The position numbers and the translations under genes are program-made. The notes under the pieces were generated by a model. That model had not been told where the DNA came from and searched no databases. It was given only the letters and a program-made list of their open reading frames with translations. Shown here piece by piece: positions 44,437-53,390 of a stretch of 64,000 nt of DNA (position 1 is its first letter; every line of letters starts with the position of its first letter). Source of the DNA: Enterococcus saccharolyticus subsp. saccharolyticus. GTDB taxonomy: Bacteria > Bacillota > Bacilli > Lactobacillales > Enterococcaceae. The stretch covers positions 763,501 through 827,500 of the forward strand of contig NZ_CP118957.1 of NCBI RefSeq assembly GCF_029023825.1, given 5' to 3'.

Positions 44437-46239
44437 TTAACCGACACCTAGGACAAAGTTCACTAGTTTATCCGAATAAGTAATCGTGTCATCGGGTTGT
44501 CGAATGGTTTTGTTTAACAAGCCCATTTGGTCTGTGATGATACCATCAACACCATAAAAAATCATGCGATTCATGGTGTCTTCATCATTGGGTGTCCATA
44601 CATAGACTTGTTTGCTGTCACTATGCGCAGCATTGATAAAATTTCGATTGAGAGTAGTATATTCCATCGTTAGAAAGTCAGCTTGGGAAATCGGTGGACC
44701 AACTAAACTGAATGGTAAAATATACCCCGCTTTTAGTTCAGGTGCCGTTTGCTTAATTTCTTCAATCATTTGGAAAGACAAGCTTTGAATGATATGGCCT
44801 TTCTCAATTAAGCGCTCTTCGTATTTATCTAAGAAGGTTTGTACCAAATGAGACACATCTTTTTTCTGGGTTTTAATTTCGACCATTAACGGTTGTTCCA
44901 ATTGATCCGCAACATCAAGATACTCATCGAATGTGCTAATTCTTGCTGTTTTTCCGTTTTCTTTTACAGTTAATGCCAAGGCTTCTTCCAAGGTAGATTC
45001 CTCTGGTTTTTGACGAAAACCGGTGAGAGCTTTGAAATTAAAATCATGGTAAACGATAAATTCATTATCTGTGGTTAACTGCACATCCATCTCAATATAA
45101 TTGGGATGGAATTCTTTGCTCGTTTTTTCTAAAGCCGCAATCGAATTTTGGACGCCGTTACTATCACTCACACCGCGATGAGAAACAGTCGTAGGTGTTT
45201 TTAAGTTGAAGTTTGTTAGATAGTTATGATTGTATAGACTCACACCGACACCAAAAAAGATGGCAACAACTAAAAAGGTCGTTTGCATAAATTCGGAAAA
45301 TCGAGTAGGTGCATGTTCTTCCATCATAAACCATTTGGGAATTTCTGGTAAAAATCCTTCATCATCCATAAAATCAATCGTGACATAAAAAACGGCGACC
45401 GTTGATAAGACGATATTGATTAATAGAATAAATTGCAATAAGGTCATCGCAAAAACGGCACTAATTAACGAATAATCAGGCAAGAAAGACTCCACAAGCA
45501 CTTGCGCTGAAATAACTAAGAAAAATCCCAGTGATGCCAACAACAAAGTACTACCAGTGATGATAACAAATTGGGCAATAATGGCAAAAAAACGTTTTTT
45601 CGTTAAACGCCAACTTTCTTTTACGGCTAATTTAAAGGGACGATCCCGTAAAATCATTTCTGGTAAAGCGAAAATTACCCGAATACCTAAATAAATCATT
45701 GCTACATAAAATAAGACAAAAGAAGAAACAATGACTAATCGATTGGCAAAAATGAAATCAACGATAAATGCCGGAATTTTGACTTTTGAGAGTAAGTCCG
45801 AATGAAACGAAAACCCACCAATCGGCAAAATTAAAAAGAAGTAAAAAAAGAAAAATAGAATAGTTTCAATTCGCACTTTTTTTAATTGTAAAAAGGTGAC
45901 GCTTAATAATTGCATTAAGCGAATCGGTTGCTGTTTTTTGATAAAATAAACACTTAATAATAAAAAGGTAAACTCAAAAAAAACAGCTAGGACAATTGCA
46001 ATTAAAACAACGAGTAAAGAAAGTGACACCCATGGATGATGTACGAGAATTTCACCGATATTATCAAATGAGATGTAATTGATTTGCCCTCGCCGCAAAA
46101 TAAATTTGGTGGAACTGCTGAGCAATGGTATGAGTAAAAAAAGCATAAAACCATGCATCAGTAACACGTTTTTAAAATAAGACCGTGTGCCCAGTAAAAA
46201 ATCTCTGGTATTGATGAGACTATGTTTTAAATAATTCAC
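44437..46239 (-). CDS. Glycerophosphodiester phosphodiesterase with N-terminal membrane domain
   Basis: A 600-residue fusion. The first about 340 residues form eight or so membrane helices (GPDPase_memb domain). The C-terminal about 245 residues are a GDPD barrel: SHRGVSDSNGVQNSI (catalytic His), IEMDVQLTTDNEFIVYHDF (metal Glu/Asp and second His), LMVEIKT and YVWTPNDED. It would hydrolyse glycerophosphodiesters outside the membrane, possibly LTA fragments or lipids. The GTG at 46239 follows AAAGGTGA by 5 bases and is the preferred start; the ATG at 46263 lacks a good site. Confidence 0.9.
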   Translation of the reverse strand: MNYLKHSLINTRDFLLGTRSYFKNVLLMHGFMLFLLIPLLSSSTKFILRRGQINYISFDNIGEILVHHPWVSLSLLVVLIAIVLAVFFEFTFLLLSVYFIKKQQPIRLMQLLSVTFLQLKKVRIETILFFFFYFFLILPIGGFSFHSDLLSKVKIPAFIVDFIFANRLVIVSSFVLFYVAMIYLGIRVIFALPEMILRDRPFKLAVKESWRLTKKRFFAIIAQFVIITGSTLLLASLGFFLVISAQVLVESFLPDYSLISAVFAMTLLQFILLINIVLSTVAVFYVTIDFMDDEGFLPEIPKWFMMEEHAPTRFSEFMQTTFLVVAIFFGVGVSLYNHNYLTNFNLKTPTTVSHRGVSDSNGVQNSIAALEKTSKEFHPNYIEMDVQLTTDNEFIVYHDFNFKALTGFRQKPEESTLEEALALTVKENGKTARISTFDEYLDVADQLEQPLMVEIKTQKKDVSHLVQTFLDKYEERLIEKGHIIQSLSFQMIEEIKQTAPELKAGYILPFSLVGPPISQADFLTMEYTTLNRNFINAAHSDSKQVYVWTPNDEDTMNRMIFYGVDGIITDQMGLLNKTIRQPDDTITYSDKLVNFVLGVG

Positions 46240-46282
46240 TGTAATCACCTTTTTTCTATTCATGATTCTTTCATCATACTAC

Positions 46283-46318
46283 AAAAAAAAAAGCTATCCA
46301 AGATTTTTGGATAGCTTG
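46283..46318 (-). terminator. Terminator of the TVP38-family gene
   Basis: AAGCTATCCA pairs with TGGATAGCTT; the T10 tract lies on the minus strand. Confidence 0.85.
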
Positions 46319-46326
46319 TTTTGGTT

Positions 46327-46920
46327 TTAGAATAACTGTGTTAAGAATGAGCTACCATAGACTAAACCCATACTATAAAGTAGGATGGAGGCTGGTTTTG
46401 CTAGTAAAATAATCCAAATATATTTCTTTACAGAAATGTTGGTCAATCCCGCCATAAGACATAAGGCATCATCTGGCGCAACGGGTAGGAAAATTGCTAG
46501 AGCAAATAATTTATCAAAGCGACTTTGGTTGTCTAACCAACCCGCATATTTATCATAAGTTTTTTCACTGACTAAACGTAGTACCAGCGGTTTACCATAT
46601 TGGCGACTTAATAAGAAGATAATAATCGAACCAACACAGATACCGATATAGTTATAAATAAATCCTTCGACAGGGCCAAATAATAATACACCTGCTGCTA
46701 AGGAAATCCCACCTGGAATAATAGGGACAATTACTTGTAGAATTTGAATGAAGATAAACAAAATAGGTCCAGTAAGTGTCGATTGTCCGACGAGACTTTG
46801 TAAAGCATTCATATCTTTAAAGACACCTAGTTGGAAGAAATAAACAGTTAAAATAATCGAGACTGCCATCCCACTAAATGAAATCAAGTTTAGAATTTTC
46901 TTGGTTGTTGTTACGCTCAT
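46327..46920 (-). CDS. TVP38/TMEM64 (DedA-like) membrane protein
   Basis: A 197-residue membrane protein with five or six hydrophobic segments. The SNARE-associated/VTT signature is visible: GGISLAAGVLLFGPVEGFIYNYIGICVGSII at about residues 75-105 and FLPVAPDDALCLMAGLT near 145. Members of the superfamily are now linked to lipid scrambling or flipping; function here is inferred. It lies between a glycerophosphodiesterase and a split exporter without overlap. Confidence 0.88.
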   Translation of the reverse strand: MSVTTTKKILNLISFSGMAVSIILTVYFFQLGVFKDMNALQSLVGQSTLTGPILFIFIQILQVIVPIIPGGISLAAGVLLFGPVEGFIYNYIGICVGSIIIFLLSRQYGKPLVLRLVSEKTYDKYAGWLDNQSRFDKLFALAIFLPVAPDDALCLMAGLTNISVKKYIWIILLAKPASILLYSMGLVYGSSFLTQLF

Positions 46921-47003
46921 GAATAGACACTTCCTTTGCCGTATTTATCTTGATTATAATCGCAAACAATCAAAAAAGCATACATCCAAAGACTGAATTT
47001 CAG

Positions 47004-47471
47004 TTAATTTATCTTTTTGTTAAACTTTTTATGGAGTGTACTTTTTTTCCACTTTATTATAATTCGTTCCACAAGACTTGTCATCATGAAAGCGCTAGCG
47101 ATGCTGCCAGCTGTGACCATGACAATCATAATATTTTCAAAGGCAACTGTGTTATTTCCCAAAACTAATTCACGCACAGCTTTATACGCAGGGCCACCTG
47201 GTACTAGAGGAACTAAACTGGGAATATTAAAAATAATCATGGGAATTCGTTTTTTACGTGAAAAGAAAATACTGAAACACCCAATTACAAAAGTAGCTAA
47301 AAAATTTGCCACACCTAACCCACCACCGTGTGAGTGAATCCCTACATAAATGAGCCAACCAATACAACCTGTAATCCCACTTGCTAACAGCGCGCGGCGA
47401 GGAATATTTGTCAGAACGCCAAAAGCTACCGTACTAAAAAAGCTAGCTATAATATGAACGAAAAGCATCAT
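47004..47471 (-). CDS. Threonine/serine exporter family, C-terminal half (ThrE_2-like)
   Basis: A 155-residue membrane protein with four to five helices. IPSLVPLVPGGPAYKAVRELVLGN near residue 83 is the family signature. In some bacteria this domain is fused to the ThrE N-terminal domain; here the two are separate genes overlapping by 4 bases. Together they probably export Thr, Ser or related small acids. The gene ends in a short basic tail. No terminator is evident downstream. Confidence 0.88.
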   Translation of the reverse strand: MMLFVHIIASFFSTVAFGVLTNIPRRALLASGITGCIGWLIYVGIHSHGGGLGVANFLATFVIGCFSIFFSRKKRIPMIIFNIPSLVPLVPGGPAYKAVRELVLGNNTVAFENIMIVMVTAGSIASAFMMTSLVERIIIKWKKSTLHKKFNKKIN

Positions 47472-48229
47472 AAAATATCCCCTCCAAACAGCATAAAAAC
47501 AGTCGCAATGCCCACACCAATGGAGGCGGCAATGATAATAGCTTCTGTTCCACGAGCAAGTCCGCTAATTAAATGTCCCGCAAGGATATCTCGAAATGAG
47601 TTTGTAATAGCCACACCAGGAACTAAAGGCATCACAGCGCCAATAATAATGTTGTCGACATTACTTGCCCAGTTAAGTCTGACACACAATAACGCAAGGG
47701 CGCCAATAATAAAAGACGCTAAAAAATTATCAAAAAATTGTAATTTTAATGTTTTATTGGCATAATAATTCGCAGAAAAACCAATCATACCAATAATAAA
47801 AGTTGCTATAAAATCATAAGAGGAACCACCGAAAGCATACATCAATAGACAACTCATGACACCCGCACAAACAATTTGTAACCAAATTGGAAACATCGGT
47901 GTTTCATAATCAATTTTTTTTAGCGAATTGTGTAACGTCAGCAAATCAATTTTATGTTCGGCAAATTCACGAGACAGTTGATTGACTGCAACAACTTTTT
48001 CTAAATTAATGGATCGACTACCAACATTTTCAACTTGGGTATAGTGGCTGTTTCGCAGCCCCATAAAGATGCCTGTTGCAGTCACATAGCTGACACTATT
48101 GGGTTCATTTGCATTCGTGGCGATACGTTTCATCGTATCTTCTACCCGATAGACCTCCGAACCACTTTCCATCATAATTTTTCCAGCCAACAAACAGGTT
48201 TCTACTACTAACTCTTTTGATGCAGTCAT
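47468..48229 (-). CDS. Threonine/serine exporter family, N-terminal half (ThrE-like)
   Basis: A 253-residue protein. The first about 110 residues are cytosolic and contain the conserved AGKIMMESGSEVYRVEDTM motif and YVTATGIFMG. About five membrane helices follow, with the GAVMPLVPGVAITNSFRDILAGHLISGLARGTEA signature near residue 195. It forms the full exporter with the product of the overlapping downstream gene. It is divergent from a TetR regulator gene, its possible controller. Confidence 0.9.
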   Translation of the reverse strand: MTASKELVVETCLLAGKIMMESGSEVYRVEDTMKRIATNANEPNSVSYVTATGIFMGLRNSHYTQVENVGSRSINLEKVVAVNQLSREFAEHKIDLLTLHNSLKKIDYETPMFPIWLQIVCAGVMSCLLMYAFGGSSYDFIATFIIGMIGFSANYYANKTLKLQFFDNFLASFIIGALALLCVRLNWASNVDNIIIGAVMPLVPGVAITNSFRDILAGHLISGLARGTEAIIIAASIGVGIATVFMLFGGDIL

Positions 48230-48553
48230 TTCTAAGCTCCTTTATCTAATTTATTTGATAGAAATGTTTTGTAAAGATGGTTTTATTCTATCCGTTTGCT
48301 TAGAAACCTACAAGAATAGTTTGCTTAAATTTAATAACATAACGGTTAAATTTGAATATTTTCTTTCATGTCTTTTCCGAAAATTTACAAAAAAACTCTT
48401 GTTAAAATGAAAACAGAGTGTTAGTAAACCTTGAAAGAATCATTTTTTTAATGAAAAAAGTGATTTTTAATTTTTTAATAAAAACCCTTTAAAAAATAGC
48501 GAATGTCGGTTAAAATAACATTAACAGATTAAATTTTGATGAGGGGGGTTACT
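48230..48553. other. Divergent intergenic region, no gene seen
   Basis: A 324-base AT-rich spacer between the exporter and TetR genes. It contains an inverted repeat AAATTTAA (48327-48334)/TTAAATTT (48346-48353) 19 bases apart, which could be a TetR operator, and the TetR ribosome binding site GAGGGGGG. No reading frame with a start signal was found. Confidence 0.45.
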
Positions 48554-49126
48554 ATGCGACATAAAGTATATACACGTGAACATATCTTAAAAGCAGCTTA
48601 TGAAGTAATTGCGAAAGATGGATTTACGAATTTCACTGCTCGAAACGTGGCAAAGAAAATGGGGGTCTCTACTCAACCCATTTATCTTGAATTTAAAAAT
48701 ATGCAGGATTTAAAAAACACGCTTGTTGAAACAGTTTATGAAGATTTAAAGAAGAAAGTTTTTTCTGTTGAGCATACAGGTGATAAATTGATGGATTTAG
48801 CGATTAATTATATTGATTTATCGCAAAAAAGTCCGAAGTTATTTATTGCTTTATTTATTGATAACTACGGTGGTGGGAAGTTGATGTATGACCAAGCCTA
48901 TGAACATTTTCGTCACACGATTCATGATCACGAAGAATATGCCAACTTATCAGAAGAACACTTAAAAGCACTGCATACAGGAATCTGGATTTCTGTAACA
49001 GGAGTAGCGGCGTTGATGTCTTCGGGTGTTATCGAACCAACGCGTCAGCAAATTATTACCGTTGTCCAACAAACCATTGATTCTATTTTAGCGATTGAAG
49101 CAAAAAAACAAGAAAACAACGAATAA
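48554..49126 (+). CDS. TetR/AcrR family transcriptional regulator
   Basis: A 190-residue regulator. The N-terminal helix-turn-helix spans residues 5-50 (REHILKAAYEVIAKDGFTNFTARNVAKKMGVS; recognition helix near QPIYLEFKN). The C-terminal ligand domain resembles WHG/TetR_C-like domains (HTGIWISVTGVAALMSSG). The start at 48554 follows GAGGGGGG by 6 bases; an upstream in-frame ATG at 48539 lies before that site. It is divergent from the ThrE-like exporter. Confidence 0.92.
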   Translation: MRHKVYTREHILKAAYEVIAKDGFTNFTARNVAKKMGVSTQPIYLEFKNMQDLKNTLVETVYEDLKKKVFSVEHTGDKLMDLAINYIDLSQKSPKLFIALFIDNYGGGKLMYDQAYEHFRHTIHDHEEYANLSEEHLKALHTGIWISVTGVAALMSSGVIEPTRQQIITVVQQTIDSILAIEAKKQENNE

Positions 49127-49129
49127 AAA

Positions 49130-49171
49130 AAGCTGTCCGACTTCTATTGAATTGAGTTGGACAACTTTTTT
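49130..49171 (+). terminator. Terminator of the TetR gene
   Basis: AAGCTGTCCGACT pairs (with G-U pairs) with AGTTGGACAACTT, then T5. Confidence 0.8.
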
Positions 49172-49181
49172 GTATTGTATA

Positions 49182-49268
49182 AGGAGAGTACGGGATTTGA
49201 ACCCGTGCACCGCTTAACGCGGCTCGCTGGATTTCGAGTCCAGTGCATTACCACTCTGCCAACTCTCC
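49182..49268 (-). tRNA. tRNA-Ser (anticodon CGA)
   Basis: Read on the minus strand: acceptor GGAGAGT/ACTCTCC, a class II long variable arm, anticodon loop CTCGAAA within CTGGA/TCCAG (anticodon CGA, codon UCG), and T-arm ACGGG-TTCAAAT-CCCGT. CCA is not encoded. The base after the acceptor stem is T, where bacterial tRNA-Ser usually has G. Confidence 0.95.
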
Positions 49269-49310
49269 GTGCCGTTATTATTTTCTTCCTTTTCTTGAAA
49301 AAAAGCAAGA

Positions 49311-49340
49311 AAAAACCGTCGAGGATAGCCTCTGACGGTC
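49311..49340 (-). terminator. Terminator of the HAD gene
   Basis: CCGTC-GAGG pairs with CCTC-GACGG (A bulge); the T6 tract lies on the minus strand. Confidence 0.75.
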
Positions 49341-49343
49341 AAG

Positions 49344-50147
49344 TTATAGTGCAAGATATTTTTCAAGATAATTTGCGAGACCATCTTCATCATTCGTTTT
49401 ATTTGTGATATCGTTAGCAATACCTTTTAATTGTTCGATACCATTGCTCATAGCCACACCCCAACCTGCGTAGTCGAGTAGTTCCAAATCATTATGTTCA
49501 TCACCAAATGCGATGACATCTTTTTGATCAATCTGTAAGGAATCAGCAATAACTGAGACAGACATCGCTTTTTGCACGCCTTTAGGTACAATCTCTAAAA
49601 TGGCGTTAGGGCCACCCCAGGTACGGACATCAATTTTATTTTCAAATTGTTTTGAAAGAGCATCTGAAACCTGTGCTGAAAATTGATGTTGCGTTTTAAT
49701 TAATAGCGAAGTTGGATTAGTTGTTAAATTAGAAAATAAGTTGGCTTCGGTTACTTTATCTGTTGCAAAAAAGTGACCTTCAAAATCATTTAAATCATTG
49801 ATAAAAAATGTTTCACGGTTTTCAGCGGCAACGAAATCTAAATTTAATTTTTCTTTTTGTGCCAAAATTTCAAAAGCAATATCTTTTTCAATAGATAATT
49901 CTCGTTCAAATTCCCATTTTTGATAAGGTTTGTGGACAAGTGCGCCATTGAAGTTCACCATCGGCGTGTCTAGCTTTAATTGACGATAAAATTGTTCGCT
50001 CATGCGAAATGGGCGTCCAGTGGCAATACTTACATAGTGCCCAGCTTTGATTGCTTTTCCTAAAACTTCGGCTGTTCGGGAGCTAATGAGAGACTGACTG
50101 TTTAAGGTTGTTCCATCTAAATCGATAGCGATTAATTTTTGAGACAT
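49344..50147 (-). CDS. Cof-type HAD-IIB phosphatase
   Basis: A 267-residue HAD phosphatase: IAIDLDGTTLNS (nucleophile Asp near residue 8), SIATGRPFRMSEQ, the Lys of KGVQKAMSV and GDEHNDLELLDYAG. The cap domain covers about 85-185. It is the third Cof-like enzyme in the window and differs clearly from the other two. The ATG at 50147 follows AAAGGAA; the longer reading from 50183 is not supported by a ribosome binding site. Confidence 0.93.
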   Translation of the reverse strand: MSQKLIAIDLDGTTLNSQSLISSRTAEVLGKAIKAGHYVSIATGRPFRMSEQFYRQLKLDTPMVNFNGALVHKPYQKWEFERELSIEKDIAFEILAQKEKLNLDFVAAENRETFFINDLNDFEGHFFATDKVTEANLFSNLTTNPTSLLIKTQHQFSAQVSDALSKQFENKIDVRTWGGPNAILEIVPKGVQKAMSVSVIADSLQIDQKDVIAFGDEHNDLELLDYAGWGVAMSNGIEQLKGIANDITNKTNDEDGLANYLEKYLAL

Positions 50148-50265
50148 AAAAGGATTCCTTTCTTTAATGAAATGCTCACCCAAAGTGTAACATATTCTAA
50201 CGATTTGACAAATATCGGCACTTAAAAACAGTTTTATCTCTCTAGTGATGAGAAAAAATAGTGGC

Positions 50266-50280
50266 TAAACACGAACGATT
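50266..50280. promoter_or_regulatory. Possible PurR box
   Basis: The sequence AAACACGAACGATT includes the CGAAC core and flanking A/T of the Firmicutes PurBox, about 35 bases upstream of the -35 of a purine permease gene. One copy only, so tentative. Confidence 0.35.
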
Positions 50281-50313
50281 TGTATATTTATCAAATATTT
50301 TGTTAATAAAATG

Positions 50314-50342
50314 TTGAAAAAACATTTGAGGCTAACTATAAT
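50314..50342 (+). promoter_or_regulatory. Promoter of the purine permease gene
   Basis: TTGAAA at 50314-50319 and TATAAT at 50337-50342, 17-base spacer. The transcript has about 80 bases of leader. Confidence 0.75.
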
Positions 50343-50430
50343 CAGTAATTGTTCAGCGGAAAGCTTAAAATTGCCTTTATTTTCTTTTTTCTTTCTGAGG
50401 TCTAATTATATTTAGGAGTGAAGATGTATC

Positions 50431-51870
50431 ATGGAAAAGTTTTTCAAATTAAAGGAAAACAAAACAACTGTATCAACAGAATTCGTCGCGGGGATTACAA
50501 CCTTTTTTGCAATGAGCTATATTTTATTTGTTAATCCGTCTATTTTATCGGCATCAGGTATGCCATTTCAGGCTGTGTTCTTAGCAACGATTATTGCATC
50601 AATCATCGGTACTTTGATTATGGGACTATTTGCAAATGTGCCTTATGCACAAGCACCAGGAATGGGCTTAAATGCTTTTTTCACGTTTACAGTCGTGTTT
50701 GGTCTAGGGTATACATGGCAACAAGCATTAGCGATGGTCTTTATTTGTGGATTAATTAACATTTTTATTACGATTACTAAAATTCGTAAAATGATTATCC
50801 GTGCGATTCCTGAAAGCATGCAAAATGCTATTGGTGGCGGGATTGGTATCTTTGTTGCTTATGTAGGTCTTAAAAATGCAAATTTATTAAATTTTTCAGC
50901 GAGTTCAGATGTGATTACCAGTTCTGCTGTTGAAAACGGTGAGGCTGTAAATGTCACAATGAGTGGTGGGATTGTTCCAGCATTAACCAACTTCAATAAT
51001 GCACCCGTGTTGCTGTCATTAATTGGTTTAGTTTTGATGACTGTTTTGGTTGTGATGAATGTTCGTGGAGCGGTCTTATTAGGAATTGTTGGGACAACGA
51101 TTATTGGAATTTTGATGGGTGTGGTTGATTTAAGCAGCATTGATTGGAAAGCTAATTCATTAGGTAGTTCTATTGGTGAATTAAAAACCACATTTGGGGC
51201 AGCTTTTGGAGCAGAAGGGATGCAATCTTTGTTTAGTGACTCTTCTAAAATTCCGCAAGTGGTGATGACGATTATTGCGTTTAGTTTATCAGATACGTTT
51301 GATACGATTGGGACCTTCATTGGAACAGGTCGCCGTACCGGTATTTTCTCTAAAGAAGATGAAGCAGCTTTGGAAGATAGCAAAGGTTTTAGCACAAAAA
51401 TGGATCGTGCATTGTTTGCCGATGCTGCAGCTACTTCTATTGGAGCAATTTTTGGTACCTCAAATACTACGACATTCGTTGAATCCGCAGCTGGAATCGG
51501 TGCTGGCGGGCGTACAGGTTTAACTTCTGTTGTTGTAGCGGGATTATTTGCTTTAAGTAGTTTATTCTCACCATTGATTGCGATTGTGCCAGCACAAGCA
51601 ACAGCACCCGCTTTAATTTTAGTCGGGGTCATGATGATGGCATCCTTTAAAGATATTGAATGGACTAATTTAGAAGAGGCTGTCCCAGCTTTCTTCGCAT
51701 CAATCTTTATGGGCCTATGTTACAGCATTTCTTATGGAATTGCAGTCGGATTCATTTTCTTCGCAATTGTTAAAGTAGTCAAAGGCAAAGCTAACGAAGT
51801 CTCACCAATTTTATGGTTTGTCAATGCGTTGTTTATTTTGAATTTTATTATTTTAGCATTATTAGGTTAA
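50431..51870 (+). CDS. NCS2 purine permease (AzgA-like)
   Basis: A 479-residue membrane transporter with 12 or more helices. Family motifs: TEFVAGITTFFAMSYILFVNP at the start, QAPGMGLNAFFTFTVV in TM3, AIGGGIGIFVAYVGLKNA, the FDTIGTFIGTGRRTG segment near residue 295, and SIGAIFGTSNTTTFVESAAGI in TM10. These fit the AzgA/PbuG subgroup that takes up adenine, guanine or hypoxanthine with protons. A candidate PurR box upstream agrees. Confidence 0.92.
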   Translation: MEKFFKLKENKTTVSTEFVAGITTFFAMSYILFVNPSILSASGMPFQAVFLATIIASIIGTLIMGLFANVPYAQAPGMGLNAFFTFTVVFGLGYTWQQALAMVFICGLINIFITITKIRKMIIRAIPESMQNAIGGGIGIFVAYVGLKNANLLNFSASSDVITSSAVENGEAVNVTMSGGIVPALTNFNNAPVLLSLIGLVLMTVLVVMNVRGAVLLGIVGTTIIGILMGVVDLSSIDWKANSLGSSIGELKTTFGAAFGAEGMQSLFSDSSKIPQVVMTIIAFSLSDTFDTIGTFIGTGRRTGIFSKEDEAALEDSKGFSTKMDRALFADAAATSIGAIFGTSNTTTFVESAAGIGAGGRTGLTSVVVAGLFALSSLFSPLIAIVPAQATAPALILVGVMMMASFKDIEWTNLEEAVPAFFASIFMGLCYSISYGIAVGFIFFAIVKVVKGKANEVSPILWFVNALFILNFIILALLG

Positions 51871-51875
51871 AACCC

Positions 51876-51908
51876 AACACTCTTCATTTTTTTGAAGAGT
51901 GTTTTTTT
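51876..51908 (+). terminator. Terminator of the purine permease gene
   Basis: AACACTCTTC pairs with GAAGAGTGTT, then T7. Confidence 0.9.
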
Positions 51909-51926
51909 GTCTAAAAGAGTAGAAGG

Positions 51927-51955
51927 TTGAAGAGTTTTCTTTAAACTTCTATAAT
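51927..51955 (+). promoter_or_regulatory. Promoter of the drug-exporter transcript
   Basis: TTGAAG at 51927-51932 and TATAAT at 51950-51955, 17-base spacer. The exporter start is at 52142, so the leader is about 180 bases long. Confidence 0.75.
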
Positions 51956-51999
51956 AAATGTAAGAGATTAAAAAAGTTTAATCATAAAGGGAGCTTTTC

Positions 52000-52041
52000 G
52001 TGGAAACAACGAGCGACCTTTTTCTATTGGTTAAAAAATAA
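52000..52041 (+). CDS. Putative 13-residue leader peptide of the drug exporter
   Basis: AAAGGGAG stands 6 bases before GTG, which opens METTSDLFLLVKK and a TAA stop. It lies in the approximately 180-base leader of an MFS drug-exporter gene. The arrangement resembles leader peptides that sense ribosome-targeting drugs by stalling. The sequence CTTCT at 52063-52067 could pair with the AGAAG of the exporter ribosome binding site. Confidence 0.5.
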   Translation: METTSDLFLLVKK

Positions 52042-52141
52042 TGAAATTTTTTTGTAACGAACGCTTCTCTCGGTATTTCGGTTTAATGAGTTTGAAAATT
52101 CATGAAAATAGTCTATATTTGAGTAGAAAGAAGGTTTGTGT

Positions 52142-53344
52142 ATGAAAGTAGATTGGAAAAGAAATTTACTAATTTCTTGGATAGGCTGTTTCTTTACAGG
52201 AGCGAGTTTTAGTTTAGTTATGCCTTTTATTCCCATATATATTGAGGAGTTAGGGGCACCCAAAAATCAGATTGAGCTTTTCTCAGGGTTGGCGATTTCA
52301 GTAACGGCATTTGCCGCAGCAATTGTTGCACCCATTTGGGGGAATTTAGCCGATCAAAAAGGTCGTCGTTTGATGATGATTCGGGCATCGATTGGGATGA
52401 CACTAACAATGGGGTCATTAGCGTTTGTGCCGAACGTTTATTGGTTGTTAATTATGCGTTTCTTTACAGGTGTGTTATCTGGTTATGTGCCAAATGCCAC
52501 GGCATTGATAGCTTCTCAAGCACCACGTGAAAAAAGTGGTTGGGCATTAGGAACCTTGGCAACAGGCGCGATTGCAGGTAATTTAATTGGTCCTTCGATG
52601 GGCGGTGCTCTTGCTGAAGGTTTTGGGATTAAAAATGTTTTTATCATTACCGGAGTTGTTCTATTTATCACGTCGTTATTAACTATTTTCATGGTGAAAG
52701 AAGATTTTGTACCGATTGAAAAACAAGAAATGCTGACAATGAAGCAATTGTTTGAAAAAATGACAAATTCACAAGTCATGATTGGTTTATTTATTACTTC
52801 GTTAATTCTACAAATTGGTATTACAAGCATTAGTCCAATTTTAACGTTGTATATTCGTCAGTTAAGTGGTGATACGGGAAATGTGTTGTTTGTCAGTGGG
52901 ATGATTGTTTCGATTGCAGGTGTCTCTGCCATTATTTCCTCCCCCATTTTGGGCCGATTGGGTGATCGAATTGGAAATCATAAAATTTTATTAGGTGGTC
53001 TAGTGTTTTCTTTACTTTGCTTTATTCCCATGGGCTTTGTTCAAACACCTTTTCAATTAGGTGTGTTGCGATTTTTACTAGGTTTTTCAACAGGGGCGTT
53101 AATGCCTTCCGTTAATACCTTGATTAGTAAAATTTCGCCGCCAGAAGGAGTTAGTCGAATTTATAGTTACAATCAAATGTTTATGAATTTTGGTCAAGTA
53201 CTTGGACCTTTAGTTGGATCTACAGTGGCGCATAGCATGGGTTATCCAGCAGTGTTTTGGGTAACCAGTTGCTTTGTAGGGTTTAACATTTGTTTGTCAC
53301 TAGTTAATTTTAGAAAGTATTTGAAAAAAGATACAATTAGTTGA
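52142..53344 (+). CDS. PmrA/MdtG-like MFS multidrug exporter
   Basis: A 400-residue major facilitator protein with 12 helices. GASFSLVMPFIPIYIEELG in TM1, the motif A loop GNLADQKGRRLMMIR (about residues 65-80), PNATALIASQAPREKSGWALG, and GPSMGGALAE (motif C-like) place it near pneumococcal PmrA and MdtG exporters. It should expel drugs with a proton gradient. The start at 52142 follows AGAAGG by 7 bases. A long leader with a small ORF suggests post-transcriptional control. Confidence 0.9.
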   Translation: MKVDWKRNLLISWIGCFFTGASFSLVMPFIPIYIEELGAPKNQIELFSGLAISVTAFAAAIVAPIWGNLADQKGRRLMMIRASIGMTLTMGSLAFVPNVYWLLIMRFFTGVLSGYVPNATALIASQAPREKSGWALGTLATGAIAGNLIGPSMGGALAEGFGIKNVFIITGVVLFITSLLTIFMVKEDFVPIEKQEMLTMKQLFEKMTNSQVMIGLFITSLILQIGITSISPILTLYIRQLSGDTGNVLFVSGMIVSIAGVSAIISSPILGRLGDRIGNHKILLGGLVFSLLCFIPMGFVQTPFQLGVLRFLLGFSTGALMPSVNTLISKISPPEGVSRIYSYNQMFMNFGQVLGPLVGSTVAHSMGYPAVFWVTSCFVGFNICLSLVNFRKYLKKDTIS

Positions 53345-53351
53345 AAAGAAA

Positions 53352-53390
53352 AAAAAACCAGTTACAATAAAATGTAACTGGTCTTTTTTA
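53352..53390. terminator. Bidirectional terminator
   Basis: ACCAGTTACA pairs with TGTAACTGGT with T6 and A8 flanks. Confidence 0.9.

Noticed and set aside
50184-50430. Purine riboswitch before the NCS2 permease
   Set aside because: The leader after the promoter is only about 80 bases and lacks the conserved three-way junction sequences. A PurR box is a better but still weak explanation.
50859-51632. A 257-codon minus-strand frame opposite the purine permease
   Set aside because: It has low-complexity Pro/Thr/Lys content, no ribosome binding site, and lies wholly inside a well-supported gene.
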